From Bigelowiella natans CCMP2755 (Eukaryota > Cercozoa > Chlorarachniophyceae), in NCBI GenBank assembly GCA_000320545.1, contig ADNK01002595.1, positions 1-64,000 on the forward strand: a stretch of DNA of 64,000 bases. The letters are read 5' to 3'. The position numbers and the translations under genes were made by a program. The notes under the pieces are model-generated. The model worked only from the letters and a program-made list of their open reading frames with translations. It searched no databases and had not been told where the DNA came from. Each line of letters begins with the position of its first letter. The stretch's first letter is position 1. This document shows, piece by piece, positions 1 through 13,515 of this stretch.

Positions 1-6
1 TTTTTT

Positions 7-40
7 CCCCCCCCCCCCCCCCCCCCCCCCCTCTCTCTCT
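7..40. repeat. poly-C tract followed by (CT)n
   Basis: An uninterrupted run of about 25 C is followed directly by a short CT repeat. It lies upstream of the first recognisable kinase exon and is most likely intronic. Homopolymers this long are prone to sequencing and assembly error. Confidence 0.9.
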
Positions 41-115
41 TCTGAAACAACGTTATTTACACAACACCACCACCACCACTTAGAAAGGTGGAGGTGTGGG
101 ATATGGAATATACAG

Positions 116-181
116 ACTGACAGGGATGGAGTTGATTGATGGCATGATGAAAGCAAATCCTGAAGACAGGTTTGATGATGC

Positions 182-215
<34 letters not shown>

Positions 216-694
216 ATGTGGCTGTGTGTGTTATGGTTACGAACGATCGAGCTGACACAATCACAGAAAAAACGTAATCATGATGCACACGGCTACCATT
301 TATTCAACAGAATTTTGATTTGGTAACTGTTGCGGCAGGTACGACATTGCCGATGTCAAAAGACACGAATTTGTGGCCAACGCTCCTAATATTAGCGAGG
401 TGCTTTTCGTCCACATTTCATTATTGTTTGACTTTTAACAGTTGGAAAAAAAAACGTTGCATACACGAGCAGACATCGAGATGACTTCTTAATTTCCTTC
501 TATTCACAAACTTCTATCTAACTTTTTGACGAAGTATGTTGTTCATCTTTGGGAACGCTCAAACTTTGCTAAAATTTGTTTTCACTATGTAAAAACCCCC
601 CTCCACACTTTCTCACTTTGTGTTTTTTTTCCTTTACTGTTGCTAGGAGGAGCTTAAAGGAATGATCGACGCTATGGATCAGGTTGTCCAGTAA
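116..694 (+). CDS. Protein kinase, C-terminal end (5' part outside window)
   Basis: Three exons are visible: 116-169, 339-399 and 647-694. The joined reading (phase 2 at the first junction, restoring an Arg codon) gives the subdomain XI signature of eukaryotic protein kinases: a LIDGMMKANPEDR segment, then YDIADVKRHEFV, equivalent to the family's 'NPxxRxTxxxxLxHPW'. The last exon adds a short tail ending DAMDQVVQ and stops at 692-694. The catalytic loop and ATP-binding lobe would lie left of position 1, so substrate and subfamily cannot be judged. Microsatellites (GAT)n and poly-C sit in the introns. Confident about the kinase fold end; exact start of the first exon could be 116 or 124. Confidence 0.72.
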
Positions 695-2075
695 CTAAAT
701 GGTTCAGACAGACGGCGTGGCGCTGGCCTCTCCCCTTTTGGCTTCATTCTCTTCTTGATTCTCCAACTCTTATCGAATGAAGGATATAGTCAATCATGCG
801 GTTGTTGATTATGGTATTGTTCAGGAAATTAACAGTAATGCAAGGCTTAGAGAAAGAGAGCGTGAAGAAAAGGAAAAGTTGGAGAATTTAGAATCTAAAA
901 CGATGTTCAGATCGACGGGTAGTAACTACAAAGAATCCAATCGGACCTCACTCCTTCATCGTTCAGAATCTCATTGCATATTAGATAGCTTGGAAGAGAT
1001 TATTGATTGCTGATGTTCCTGTGTTACCGCCCATGATGTGTAGATAGATAGCGCAAGAGAAGATATTTGAATTTTGTTTGGTATAGCAAGAGAATATATG
1101 GTCTCTCGTCTGCCCCCTTTCTCCCTAAAATAACGCATGCCGACCTATGATGTTCTGATTTTTCAAGGAGCTGCGGGGAAGGATGACTGTCCATTCTTCA
1201 ATGTACTGGTGAGGAAGCAGCCTCGAGGAGCTGCATTTATGAATATACATAAATCGTGAATATACAGTCAACACTAGTGTTTATGCACAGATGGAGGTAG
1301 CGGTAGTTACAATATCCATCTCCTACACCAAATATGAGGCATATAGTCCAACTGCTGTTTTCTTGCCAGAAACTTCCGAAACTTGAAGAAGATTATGACG
1401 GGATCATTAAGGTTGTAGTAGAAGTGCAGCAGCAAGTGATGATGGTGCTAATGATATGATAATGAAAGAAGGATGATAGCGCGCGCGCGCGCGCGTGTGT
1501 GTGTGTATGAAAAATGGCGACAGGATAAAGATGATGATAAGGATAAGGATGATAGTTATCAATGTTGAAAATGCCATAGGAGGAGGAGAGCCATATATCA
1601 TTATCATCGTCGTCGTCTTCATTGTCACAAAAAATACTTCGCTCTTATTATAGAATATCGAAAAGATTGGGAAAAGAGTGCCTTATCGCCCTGAGTCTGC
1701 ACTAATTAAGTAAGCAATGATTGAATCGATGATAGAATAGAAAACAATAAGATATCAACGCTGTTCAGCTCAACTTTTAGTTATTAAATCCTTGCATTTA
1801 TGAAGACCACGTTGAGGGATGATAATGTATTAGAATGATATGAAGTTTCCATTGGTATATTGATTGAAAACGTAATTAAAATACAGAGATTAAGTGCAAT
1901 GCATACAAATTGTAGACTTGTGACAATCCAAGCTTGTGAGTATTCAAACGAGTTGAAAAATCACCTGAGAGAGTTTTTACTGCCCAAATCTCAAAATACA
2001 GTCTTGCCGTTCGAATGATGTTGGTAAACCATAACCATATTCTGTTTTAACGACTCGTTCTGTATTGGATAAAAG
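695..2075. other. Mostly unassigned stretch; possible + exons
   Basis: No gene can be firmly placed here. An open + segment at 777-1013 is rich in Arg/Glu and could be a coiled-coil exon, and 1169-1210 is another short open stretch ending at a GTGAGG donor-like site. They may be upstream exons of the gene ending at 3029. A (GC)n(GT)n tract lies at 1480-1506. Otherwise the sequence is AT-rich without clear coding signal. Confidence 0.4.
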
Positions 2076-2493
2076 GTGTCTCACAATGTTCAAATATAAG
2101 GATGATCCAGAGGAAACTCTCGGGAGGTAAGTGTTAATGTCTTCCTGTACCATCAGCTGCGCTATTATCATCATCATTTGAGTTACATTTAGTTGATGTA
2201 CTCCTGTTGCCTCATTTTGTACGTTCTGAATAGTTGTTCTTCTGAAACTATGCTTCCTGATAAGAAATTGATACTATTTTTTGTCTTTTCTCGTGGCTAT
2301 GATGTTGTGATGTGGGGAACGACGGTTAGACTCATTTGTATCTTTGAAAAAACGTGGAAAGTCGTGGTTCATAAGGACGTTGAGAGCTACTCGGTGATGA
2401 TGTCAGATGTGTGATTAATTGTCTACTATCGTGTTGCGGTACCAGCATGCCGAATATATCCCGTGTATGTAACAACAGCAGCGACTTATGTAT

Positions 2494-2537
<44 letters not shown>

Positions 2538-3029
2538 AATGTTGTATGATGACTGAATATACATGTGACAGATTCGTGTGATATGCGACAAAGCAAATTT
2601 TCCCGAGGTAGAACAGCATCCTAAAAACTTAAAACATGAGATATTATTTGGGTCATTTGGCTACCAAAATTGCTACAAAATTGATTTCTTCTTGGTCACA
2701 GCAGCGTTAGACGAGCCCAGCGCAACGATGATGTGATGTGATGTTTGTAGCGAACACATTGAAAGCATTTGTTTCATGGACTGTGATGTAATTGCACCAC
2801 CACTACCATGGCAATCAGGTTGACGCCTTACTGACGGTCTTTTGGGACGAAAAGAAGGAGGTTTCTATTGTCGAGTTCAGGTTAGTACTTGATCGTCCAA
2901 ACCTGATTAACTCACATCCTCACAGCGCGAATATTTCCTCTGAATATGTTCCTTGTTTTCAGGAATTTGAACTCAAGTTACTTCGAATTCCAAAACTTTT
3001 TTGAGGGAGTTAGGTCGGAATATTTCTAG
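2076..3029 (+). CDS. Uncharacterised multi-exon gene, 3' part
   Basis: Two terminal exons fit well: 2819-2880 (ends in phase 2 at GTTAGT) and 2963-3029 (stop at 3027-3029). They join to a peptide with VDALLTVFWDEKKEVSIVEF followed by NLNSSYFEFQNFFEGV. A further small exon at 2076-2126, bounded by AAAAG and GTAAGT, encodes CLTMFKYKDDPEETLG, which resembles the middle of a PH domain. An open stretch around 2280-2395 may be another exon. I do not recognise the family; the PH resemblance is weak and I could not build a continuous model. An (AT)n run at about 2497-2535 is intronic in this reading. Confidence 0.4.
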
Positions 3030-4085
3030 ATTTGGTCGAACAAGATTGACAACTGCGGTCAAAGTTCGTCGATATATTTGAGAGATTAGATACACAGAGT
3101 GCGTGATAGCAACAAAATATTCTTGCACACGCGATGCAGCATCTGCATATATGCACACGTAATTTGAATGTAACTTGATCATACTATCTATTCGTCATTT
3201 ATACACGAATGAGTTCGTTTATCAAACCTTATATTTTGAAAGTAGATGTCAAGTTTCGACCAAATGTTATATGTATGCAAATGAAGCCTCGCATGTGACA
3301 GGGAAGAAGCTGAATGAGTGGCATGGAGTATGCGCCCTGCTCATGTTATTTTCCATCGATCTGTACGTCCGGAGCGCGAGTGCTCGATAACTTCTTACCT
3401 AGCTAGCTAGGCACAGTTGGCGCTCGGTGCAGGAGTTCATGCGTACTTATGCTAAGATTCCTTAGTTGTTGATGCCAGCGCATATGCCATATCTTATGCG
3501 CCATATATATGTGTGTAGTAGTTCGCAGTAGTCGTCACGTGCTGACTATGCATTGACTATACTAGTACAGCTGCATCTGCGCGCACAAGTATAGACAAAA
3601 CATACATTACTCCTCCGCAATGATTGTGGGTATCTAAATGGGCACTTCGCGTGAAATAATATACAATGCAAGTCGCACAATAATGCCTCATCGTACCATT
3701 TAATCCAGCTTCGCAACTATCTTGCGATGCTGTACGCTGTATTCATGTTATTACATTCTATTTCACGGGGATTACTTATACCCAATTACAATTTACACTG
3801 GAATACAAATTTATTGATTTTTATCCGCTTTTGAAGTGTCAGACCCCTTTTCTGGCTGTGGTGTTGTCTCAGAGCGAACTAAGCTGTAAACATTTTTTTT
3901 CAAGCCGCGGGTTATTGTACAATTTTCAGAAGTTTACCTTTCTACGACATACATGCGCTTCGAATCCATAGTTATCCCAAACTGTTTACTTGCAGTTGTA
4001 ACTGTATGTGTACATATGACAGGGAGTTTGATAAGTGTCGTCGTACCCCTAACAACCTTCTTATATTTGAGTAGAGAGATTTAGG
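3030..4085. other. Intergenic, nothing recognised
   Basis: I see no exon with supporting splice sites on either strand. The sequence is of mixed composition with short palindromic words such as CTAGCTAGCTAG near 3403 but no long microsatellite. Confidence 0.5.
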
Positions 4086-4717
4086 CTACATACCGGTGAC
4101 TTTTCGTAAAGTATCTTCGTCCATTCCTGCAGCTTTTAATAAACCATCTACGCTTTCTAGCAAAATTTTGACATTCTCCCCCTATTTTGAAATACTGGTA
4201 GGTTAAGCGCTCCTCCCTAAATTTGTCTTCAATTTTATTTACCTTCACTTCGCATTCGGAGCTGTTTGTAGTCTCCTTTTCGGATGATGTCTATGTATTT
4301 AAAAAAGTTGTGAACCATCTGTTGGCATTTTGTGACGAATACAGTATTCTCACCTCTATTATTTTCCCTGTATGATCAAGGACAAATGCCATGGAGGCGT
4401 CCGGAACTGCCTGCAATGGGATGATGTAAGATGCGGTGGTTGATAATATGTGTTCATTGATTGTAAAGAAGGATTTCAAAGATGTCTCGAAATAATAATT
4501 ATCGCTATCCCTCCAACTTGAGTCACCTTCCTCAACGAGGTAGCCATCGATTCCCCGCCGCCAGACGCCATTGCGCGTACAAGTGGAATTTGATCGCTCT
4601 AGTAAAAAATTCGTTGTCGCTCTCTCAAATTCCAAGGCTTTCCTTCTGATCGAGGCAGTCCGAATTTTATCCTTCGAGCTTTCAAACTCACAGAATGATA
4701 TCTCTACGACAACTATC
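4086..4717 (-). CDS. Conserved-looking protein, unknown family (3' exons)
   Basis: On the minus strand an open exon 4717-4354 ends at a GTGAGA donor after HTGKIIE, and joins in phase 0 to 4181-4086, which encodes ENVKILLESVDGLLKAAGMD and ends with a stop at 4088-4086. The joined C-terminus reads as an ordinary globular protein with amphipathic helices. The upstream exon boundary (acceptor TTAG at 4718-4719) is less certain, and the start codon is not located; it probably lies within 4720-4960, close to the start of the divergent methyltransferase gene. I do not recognise the family and assign no function. Confidence 0.5.
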
Positions 4718-4967
4718 CTAAGTTGTCGCTAGCTTAGAATTGCATTGTCGCTAGCAGGAGAGATTCAGAGCTAAGTGCGAGTGAAGTTCTAATGCAATAC
4801 ATGAATGTCCTCTATACGACAATGAAGGTCGGATGTCGTAAGGAGTAAAACTAGAGGGTTTTCTATAGTTCTTCACGCTAGGATCGTACACGTGGTGTGT
4901 ACGTCGTCTGGTGGAGTTTCCAACCACAGAATAGTAGCCCTTCCGACGAAAGCGCGAGCCAGCCAAG
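4718..4967. promoter_or_regulatory. Probable shared upstream region of divergent genes
   Basis: About 250 bases separate the minus-strand gene from the first ATG of the plastid methyltransferase on the plus strand, so both upstream regions must overlap here, although the first minus-strand exon may also lie inside it. The word TTGTCGCTAGC occurs twice (near 4722 and 4746). No TATA box is evident. Confidence 0.35.
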
Positions 4968-7587
4968 ATGCAAAAGTGCTCGATAGAAAATAGAAACAGG
5001 CTTGGAATGAAGGGTTCACTACTCGTATGGATTATGGTAGTGTCGGTAGTAGCGTGCTGTCTCTCTCTCGTATGCTCGAGAGCAACGACTGCAGAGAACC
5101 ACGATATCGCCGCTATCTTGAAGGTCACTTCCAATAAGGCTCCGGTCTTTACCTTGAGGCATAGAGGGCACTTATTTCAATGCAAAGCTACGTCGACTGA
5201 TGCTGCCACACCTGTTGAGGAGCATGGTGCAACAACAACAACAACAACAACAACAGTCAAGCCTCTGGAGTCCATTCTGTGCTGTCCAGTTAGCTTCGAG
5301 CCTCTGACGGTCTGCAATTTGAAAAATTCAGCGATGTAACCCGCAAATATCGTTATCATCCCCATCGTTTTTTATGTTTTCCTCTCCCTTCTTGTACGTG
5401 CACCAACTTTTCTTGTTGCCGCAGGCTAGCAACGACGGGGGCGGGGTGAGGTGCCTGACGACTGGATTGGTACAACTACTATATTTAACATAAGAAGAAG
5501 AAAAACTATCGATTGATGCTTGATTTATATAAACTAATGTGCCAGCCTTCAGCTAGTAGCTAACAATCTATATCCCGAAATATTGAATAAAAATAGTATG
5601 CGAAGCCCTTCCGCTACAGATCGGTGGGGCAGTCATGTGATCTTTGAAATCGTCGTACAATTTGATCCAAAATTCATATTTACGAAAGACTCGCGTAAAA
5701 AGATTATCCACCCAAATTTTGAATCGCACCTTGATTGTATCATTCGTATTATTTTGCAGCAATATGGAACAGTGGAAGACACATATCTAGACTTGACCCC
5801 TGCATCTGGGTAAAAAAATAGAGCTCATATGCAATTCGTGCCGTGATGTATAATACTGCAGCAAGGGTGTTTAAAGATGAGACCTTTAAAAAATCTCATA
5901 TAGACGATTGTTCGAAGCCAATCCTCAGTTGCCAAAATCGATAATTGTGCAGATAAAATTAAAAATGATCCGTATTCAAGGGATTGATAGATCAATTGAC
6001 TAACCACTCGTTTAGGACTCTGATAGCAGCGAGCGGTGTCGCCTCTTCTCAGGATAAGCCAACAGCAACTAATGATCAAATGCAGTCGCAACTACCATTC
6101 GATGTACGAACTGAACCTTTGTCATTGCTTCTTTCCAGCAACAGTGTTGATGCATACTGTACCCCTGAGCAATATGTCCTTATGATAATCCTCAGATATA
6201 CGCTGTAGCGGATACGATCGAGAAGGTAAATTGACGCACCCTCTCCTTTCCCCTTGCAACTCAGAGTTGCTAGAGCGGAGCAGAGATAATATAACTACCA
6301 TCCCTGCTTTGGCTTGTTTCTTATCTGCAGGTGTCACAAGGCCGAGTTCGGACGGGAGAATTGCTAAGGGAAGGATATAGTGGTGACAGCATGGGGTTAG
6401 GCACTAGCACCTTCCGCAACCCCATTGTGTCTCAGATTTACGAAAGAGGATGGAGGCAGGTATAGATATGTTTCAAGACGATGAGTATGTGACATGGCAG
6501 AACACCGATGATTTTCGTTCTACACGATGCCGCTGGCCGTGTTGTACAACGTATCATCAGTATCTCGGCATGATGAAATATTTACTATTTGAACATGTGT
6601 CTGGTGTTTGACTATGATTTTGTGGAACAGAGCTTCGCACGCGCCGGTTTTCCTGGACCCGAAAAGGAATTCGAGAGGGCGCAGAAATGGTCGGTAGCTC
6701 TCTTTGCGATGCGAGGCGATGCGATGCGATATAAATCGGCAGCAGCCGATATGATCATTTGTAGATTCTGAAATTTATCACATTTGAATCTTTCATTAAT
6801 TTTCTGAAAGGCTCCTTCCGGCAGCAAAGAATGGCATTCTTGTGGATGCAAGCTGTGGTATGTCAGAGTTTCATCTACTAGGCGTGATACTAAAACAGTT
6901 TTTAAAAACAACATGAATGTGATCTATTGACGATCTTGCCCAACAGAGAGAGCTGTGTCGTCAAGCTGTAAATTCTATTGCATCAACAAGTTGTCAGCAA
7001 TAAGTTGCAGTAAATGTTGTCATATGAAGAATCGTTTGTCCTTGTGAAGTGAGTGAGAAGGATCTCTTGTCTCTTCCGCATCTTGCTAGGCTCTGGCCTA
7101 TTCACACGGAAATTCGTTTCCTCAAAGGACTATCAGCAGGTATTTCATCGATGGTCAACATGGAGAATTAGATAGAAAAGAAGAAGAAAAAGCAGAAGCA
7201 GAAGCAGCGCAGCAGCGGGGAACATGCTAGAAAACGTTATTCTGACACATCACTCCATTTTCTTTGGCAACCATTCCATCCTCACAGGTGATTGCGCTGG
7301 ATTTCTCGGAGTCTATGCTACGAGAAACGGCTACTCTCTGCAAGGACAACAAGCTGTGGGAAGCAGGCGCCTCAGTCGCAGCATCTGGTGGCTCCGTATC
7401 GCCTTTGTTAGTGCGTGGTGATATCGGAAGATTACCATTTCGATCAGGGGCTGTGGATGGGCTGCATGCAGGTGCAGCCATACACTGCTGGCCTTCCCCC
7501 GCTCTTGCTCTGACGGAGATCGCGCGCGTGCTCAAGCCAGGAGGGGTAAATACATACACACCACAGAGAAAGAGAAAGAGAAAGAGT

Positions 7588-7635
<48 letters not shown>

Positions 7636-7893
7636 TGCGTACTTGAACATACATCTATTTCCATCGAGATGTTCATTCGGCTGATTCGTTTCATTTACAC
7701 TTACAGCGAGCTGTGCTCTCCACATTCATGAATCCGCAGCTGCCTTTCACAGATGAGAAATTTCGAAAGGTGTGGTATAAAGTCGTCGAAAAGTATAACA
7801 GTGACAACCAAAATATCGTGTTTTGTGCTAGTGAATAGCTTAAAGTAATCAGCCCGAGAAAATTGTTTGCTAGTGCGTGCGTGTACGTGTGTG

Positions 7894-7956
<63 letters not shown>

Positions 7957-8229
7957 TATGTTAAATTTGATCTCTTCATCCCTCACATCTCTCTCTCATT
8001 TATGTCTCCTGTTATGTATGCTTTGTAGGCTTTTTTTGGGCAGATTTCTCAAAACTCTCTGATACGTGCATGGGAAGAGGTATGCAGCTTTATATTTGGG
8101 TTTTCTGTAAGTGATTTTAAATATCATGTTTGGATGGATGTATTTGACGGTATTCGCGACGAAACGGCAATGATGATACGATGATGATAATGATTGCAGA
8201 GAATACCGGCCAACCGCATGCACAGATAC

Positions 8230-8271
<42 letters not shown>

Positions 8272-8411
8272 CCGCATTTCCTAAGTAATATGACTTTTGG
8301 GGGGCATAACAACAGGGGGAGCTTAAGAGTTTGAGCCAAAGTGTTGGCCTCGTAAATTTTGAGTGCGAGCGAAACCGCGAATTCATCATTTTTAAGGTTG
8401 GGCTTGATTAA
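4968..8411 (+). CDS. Plastid-targeted SAM-dependent methyltransferase (plant At1g78140/At2g41040-like)
   Basis: Exons read: 4968-about 5334, 5760-5809, 6331-6459, 6631-6689, 6811-6857, 7090-7139, 7288-7545, 7707-7769, 8029-8079, 8316-8411 (stop 8409-8411); from exon 3 on all phases agree. Exon 1 has a signal peptide (MKGSLLVWIMVVSVVACC from the Met at 5007) and a basic stretch, the bipartite targeting of a complex plastid. Family marks in order: a degraded CP-x-x-xEPLT zinc-knuckle region, QIYERGWRQ, FPGPEKEF, SAM motif I DASCGSGLFTR, ALDFSESML, then ADI-like GDIGRLPF and HAGAAIHCWPSP, LKPGG, and the C-terminal GLVNFECERNREFIIF. Plant relatives are plastid or plastoglobule methyltransferases of uncertain substrate. 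The junction between exons 2 and 3 is out of phase, so a small exon is probably missed. Confidence 0.85.
7588..7633. repeat. (GA)n microsatellite in methyltransferase intron
   Basis: More than 20 GA units lie inside the intron that follows the LKPGG-encoding exon. A second GA tract at 7911-7948, followed by GAGAGCGAGAGAG, lies in the next intron. Reading frames that cross them give only Arg-Glu or Ser-Leu repeats. Confidence 0.9.
8236..8269. repeat. (CA)n microsatellite
   Basis: About 17 CA units in the last intron of the methyltransferase gene, shortly upstream of its final exon. Confidence 0.9.
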
Positions 8412-10598
8412 TATGTGGATCTATTTCCCCTGCATGTTCTCTTTCACTTTTATCTCTAGGCTCAAATGTGTAAGTACACGAAGATTCAAAATTTTCAAAA
8501 TATCATTTTATGCCTCCCATATGATCTCATTTTATTATTCTTTCATGTGAATGTTAGGTTGAGAAGCCTATCTTATAGAAAGTACTCTCCTAGAGGATGC
8601 CTTGACTAAAAATATCGCTGTGCTCTGATTGTAGACAACAAAGCAATAGCAACTTGCCAGTTGTCACACAGAATCATTACGCTATATCGACTTGTACTCC
8701 TAGATGGGCTATATCACGACGAATAATGGACATGGAGCGTCCGGGCATCATCAGCATCCCGCTGCACGGATGTGTTAATGAAATTATTGCATTTTGACAT
8801 CCAAAACGCCATGCTACTTAACGTTGTGATCTTGAGATTGAGCTTCGCAGCTCATCTAAAGTCAATCCTTCGCCGTTGCGTGCTAGCATGAAGTGTAATT
8901 CTGCAGTAAATTGCACCGTATGCTAGACGCATTTCTATGCATGCATGCCTTCATTTACAAACAACAAATAGCTGTGCGTTCCTCTCACTTTTTGCATCGA
9001 GTTCAATGTGGCGCCATCATGAGATGAACACATGCGCCGAGACTTTGTTGCTCTTGAGCAAGTGGTAGCTTCCGTGCATGCCTCTGCTTGCAAGATCAGC
9101 TAACTGTGGCAACGACATGCATCACAATGTGTGTCGTGGACAGCAGTGACACTGGCGTCCGATTGTGCTGCCATCAATCACGAATTTGTGACTCACAAAA
9201 TGCACGTGAATGCTCTTGTCGACATTCCAAATTTCAGACATTTTCAATCTATGAATCTGCAGATCTAAATGCATGTTGTTAAGCCACACATGTAGACGTG
9301 CTGCAACAGCTGCTGTCACGCTCTAGCTGTTGATGAGCACGAAACGATGTGACGCTGCGCACACACGCGTGCTAGCGTGGTGCGATGTCCACGTTGACTA
9401 GGCGACATCAAATGCGCAGCTAGACATAGGGATGAAATCTTGAGGACAAAATCAATGATGTTGATGGCACAGTGACGATCAGCCTTCGAGGTAACATCAA
9501 GACAAGTTCTTCATCTGCGCGTTGCTCTGGCACTTTCCCACTTCAATCAAAGAGGAAAAGGGCCAACACAAACCGCTGCAAGAAGGAAGGGGAACGAAGA
9601 TCCAGTAGTAGCAGCAACAACAAAAGTAGAACATGACAGCATGATCCTCCTCGTCACCATCTCGCTCCTCCTCCCTTCGTCTTCCTCCGCGCCAACTACT
9701 CCGTTGTTGTTTTCCCCCGTCACCACGACCCATCGTCATCTTCGATGTCTGACCTCGAGAATAATTTCCACAGAGTGTAATGTCTTTATGTACTGCGACA
9801 ATGATTCCAGCGAGGTTTAACCAAAGAACAACTCGCATCTGTCGTCATGTCGTCATAGATTGAATTTAGTCTACCTGCTTTGTTCTTCTCCAAACAATCT
9901 CCCGACAAATCTTATGCCGTTCCACGCTTAATACAAGTGATTCGGACTAATACAGTACGGAAACGCAGCGGAAAAAGCCACTAAAAATAGAACTGCTTTC
10001 CAAAGAAGATTGGAAAAAGTTCTTCCAGTGCGACTTCATTTCGCAAAAGTCGCGAGGCAAAACTGCACTGTTTTTCTGATTTCTTCGCGCCGTAAGATGG
10101 CGTCCCCGGACCAGGGCGATGGAGACGGCGAAGAGGTCGAAGCAAGTCACTAAGGGGGGTGGAATAAATTCAACCAGGGTTCACGAGTGATACATTTCGT
10201 TGGTGTTGTTGTTATTGTCTACGCTGTGCTTTGGTGAAAGGACATATCCTTACTGGACGCAAACTCTTTCTCGGAGCACTCTCCCTCCGCCCGCAACCTT
10301 GTTCATCACGATGGAGAGGATATTGGTACATTGTTCTTTTTGAAGCTAGGGTATAGTTGTCATGATTCACCCAAATCATGTATGAACTGACTATCGACCA
10401 TTTTTCGCATTCATCACTTTGCCGTGTGCATTTGCGTCTCGAGAAATGTCCAATTTTATGAACTTCACACTCTCGCATTTCCTCCTCCTCCTCCTCCTCC
10501 TCCTCCTCCTCCTCCTCCTCATGCTTATACATTTCTGATATCTGCATGTACTTGTAGAGGATATATCTGGGAAAATAGCACCCATGCATCCCATTCAC
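8412..10598. other. Intergenic, with GCTAGC/GCATGC-rich island at 8860-9420
   Basis: No gene is supported. Positions 8860-9420 lack microsatellites and carry repeated palindromic words (TGCTAGCATG, GCATGCATGC, GTGCTAGCGTGG), like other islands in the window. From 9500 to 10200 there are short open frames on both strands without splice support; one plus-strand ATG at 10098 opens 19 codons rich in Asp/Glu/Gly. A (CTC)n tract at 10481-10521 explains a poly-Glu frame on the minus strand. Confidence 0.6.
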
Positions 10599-13140
10599 AT
10601 GATGAAACCTCCCAAAAAAATCGCGGATGAGCCCGACGTGGATCAAGTGCACGAGAAGCGACACTACAAAAAGATGGTAGTAGCATGCTCGAACGAAGGC
10701 GGGCCTATCTGTCTCTAACTAGCCAACGAAAAATCATGCTAAGTACAATACATGATGGTGAGAAAATGAAAAATTGCTTTGGATCATCAGTTGAGCTCGA
10801 AGGAAATGTTTGGCCTCTCGTCCTACTGGTTTGGATGGTCAGCACTGATGGGGCCTCTGCTATTCATCGTGATGCCTGTCCAGGTATCATTATTATATAT
10901 ATTTTTAGAAGTAGCAGCAGCAGCAGTAGTAGTAGTAGTAGTAGTAGTAGTCATGAAAGTGATATCATTCTTAGTAGGCAGCAATAGTATTGGCTGTTTA
11001 TTGCAACAAATGAAAAGCATGGTATAATCTACTATACACAAGAACGTATTCTGTCAGCTGAGGTGGCCGTATCATTGTTGCTAATTATGATGGTGATGAT
11101 GATAACATAATGATAATAATAATAATAATAATATGACATCAGGTTGAGCAGTTATCCGGCTCCGAGAGAAAAGCCATTGAACTTGGAAACACGCTGATTC
11201 TAGGTGCTGCTGATGCTGCTGTGCCGCATGTGCATGCGACAGTCGTCTCCCTATTTTCTTTCTCACCAAAGACCAGCAATAGAAGACTACGAAGACAATG
11301 CGCCCTGTTAAAATAAACACAACTTTTGGGGGGGAGAGTGATGATGAGCAACAAGTATATACCGAAACCATATACACCCTGTCTCAGACGGGGTGAAACA
11401 ACCGTGTGGCCCTTATTATCTCGTTAATTCTGAACAAATACTCCTCTCAAACATCTTACCATCCGCGTCGTAGCATTTAGAGGATATATTTTCCCGCCCT
11501 TCCTACGTCTTGAGATGTCGTTGTCGTTGGTGTTGTTATGCGTCACATGCTTTTCGTCAGGGTCCATCGTGGCCATAATCGTTGCCCCCGTCTCTGGCAG
11601 CATTTCTGACACATCAACGCATCCATGGGGTCGTCGCTCGCCTTTCATTGCCACTGGGGTGATGATGTTGATATCAGTAGTAGTAGTAGTAGTAGTAGAG
11701 TAGTAGTAGTAGAGATGGAGAATTCCAAAAAAAAGTTAATGATGAAACAGCGGCTATCATGCAGCGATTTATGATATTAACGCATGCCGAACACCGATTA
11801 TTTTGTTCTGGCGAAGCGTACACATGTAAAACATATATTTATAAATCATATGTGTGTGCGTGGTGTGCAAGAAAACAAATAGCGAGTGTATTAACACACT
11901 CGTTACATTGATAATATGTCGCAATAATCATCGTTATCATCGTCATTATCGTCATTGTTATTGTCATCTTAATAATCATTGCAGGTGGTCCTCGTCACCC
12001 TCTCCCTGATCTTTATGGCTGTAGCAAACGCTCTATGGTAAAATTGAGTTTGTGTCTAAATGGAGGGGAACGTGGGAGCGGGAGAAGAACTTCGGACCTG
12101 CTGCATTATTATGTTTTATTTGTTTCGATTTTGCCAAAATTAGTGTATACTGATCGTTTGAGAATTGAAAACCATGATTATCTCACTGCTACTGTTCTTT
12201 ATTGCTACTCATGATTTAATATCTTGGTTCTTGTCCATCATCATTATTATCATCATCATCATCATCATCATCATTATCATCACCATTACTCCTGCTCCCC
12301 CTGCTACTACTACTTCTACAACTACAACTATTAATACTACTACTACCAGGATCTACAAGGCAGCTTTCTTCCTCTTAAGTGTAGCAAACAACATAGCAAT
12401 GTCGCCGTATACAGCACTTGTTCCTGACCTGGTAATGTATTGTCAAACTGCAATAGTTTTCTTAACAGCAGCATCCTTGGTTGAGAATTAGTGTTGGTTT
12501 ATACATCGCCTTCCTTCTCTTTCCTTTTGTCTTGTTTTGTATCTCCGCAAATCTTTCCTCGTCGTCATCGTCCTCCTTATTCTTCTTTCTTCTTCTTCTT
12601 CCTCCTCCCCCTTAGGTCCCACAACCACAAAGAGGTGTGGCTTCAGCTTGGCTCGGAGTCATGGCGTTTATCGGCACCTTCGCTGGGGGAGGTCGTCCGA
12701 ATTTTGTTCAGAACCAAACAACAACAACAACAACAACAACACCACCACCACCACCTACTAGGATATCAGCCACACATCAAACAAGTTCTAAGTGTGAGTT
12801 TCGCTACTGAGCATTCTCATTCTTCTTCTTTCGGGCACATTCTCCTCGTTATTCTGGAGGAGGACATTGATATATGTTTTTCATGTTGCCTTCTTCCTCA
12901 TCTACCATGCTCCCCTTCCTTGTGCCTGCAGCTGTGACGTATATGATAAAGATCGAATACTGCCTTGTGGTACTACTACTTGAAAGAGGGGGGTGGATAT
13001 TGGGAAGATAGCTTAGAAGGCAGCATTTCCATATCTCTTCTATACTTATAGGAGGAATAGAAGAGGGGGGAGACAGGGGGGTTGCAAGAGGAAGATTATA
13101 TTTAAGCTTTTATGCACAAGAGTGCGTGCGCTGTAAATGC

Positions 13141-13176
<36 letters not shown>

Positions 13177-13182
13177 CTTATT

Positions 13183-13222
<40 letters not shown>

Positions 13223-13481
13223 GTGTTACATGTGTGCATTTTTGAACGGAGTACTCCTTTTTCGTATGGATCATCATCTTTATCATTATCGTCATGATTT
13301 TCAACAACGCTACAAACCACAACAACAACAACGACAACAACATTGATAACAACAATGCAGCCGCTGGGCCTTCTCCATGCTTTCACTGGATACATAACGA
13401 TACGATTGTGTCGTGAGCGTCCCCTTGTACATGTAAGAAGAACATATGCACGGAATCCAAGCAGTAGCAGCATTGAGCACA

Positions 13482-13515
<34 letters not shown>

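Noticed and set aside
7227-7694. Minus-strand frame of 155 codons
   Set aside because: Antisense to the methyltransferase exon 7288-7545 plus a GA repeat giving Ser-Leu repeats.
10212-10664. 150-codon minus-strand frame with poly-Glu
   Set aside because: The acidic run is just the (CTC)n microsatellite read in reverse, and no splice or family support exists.
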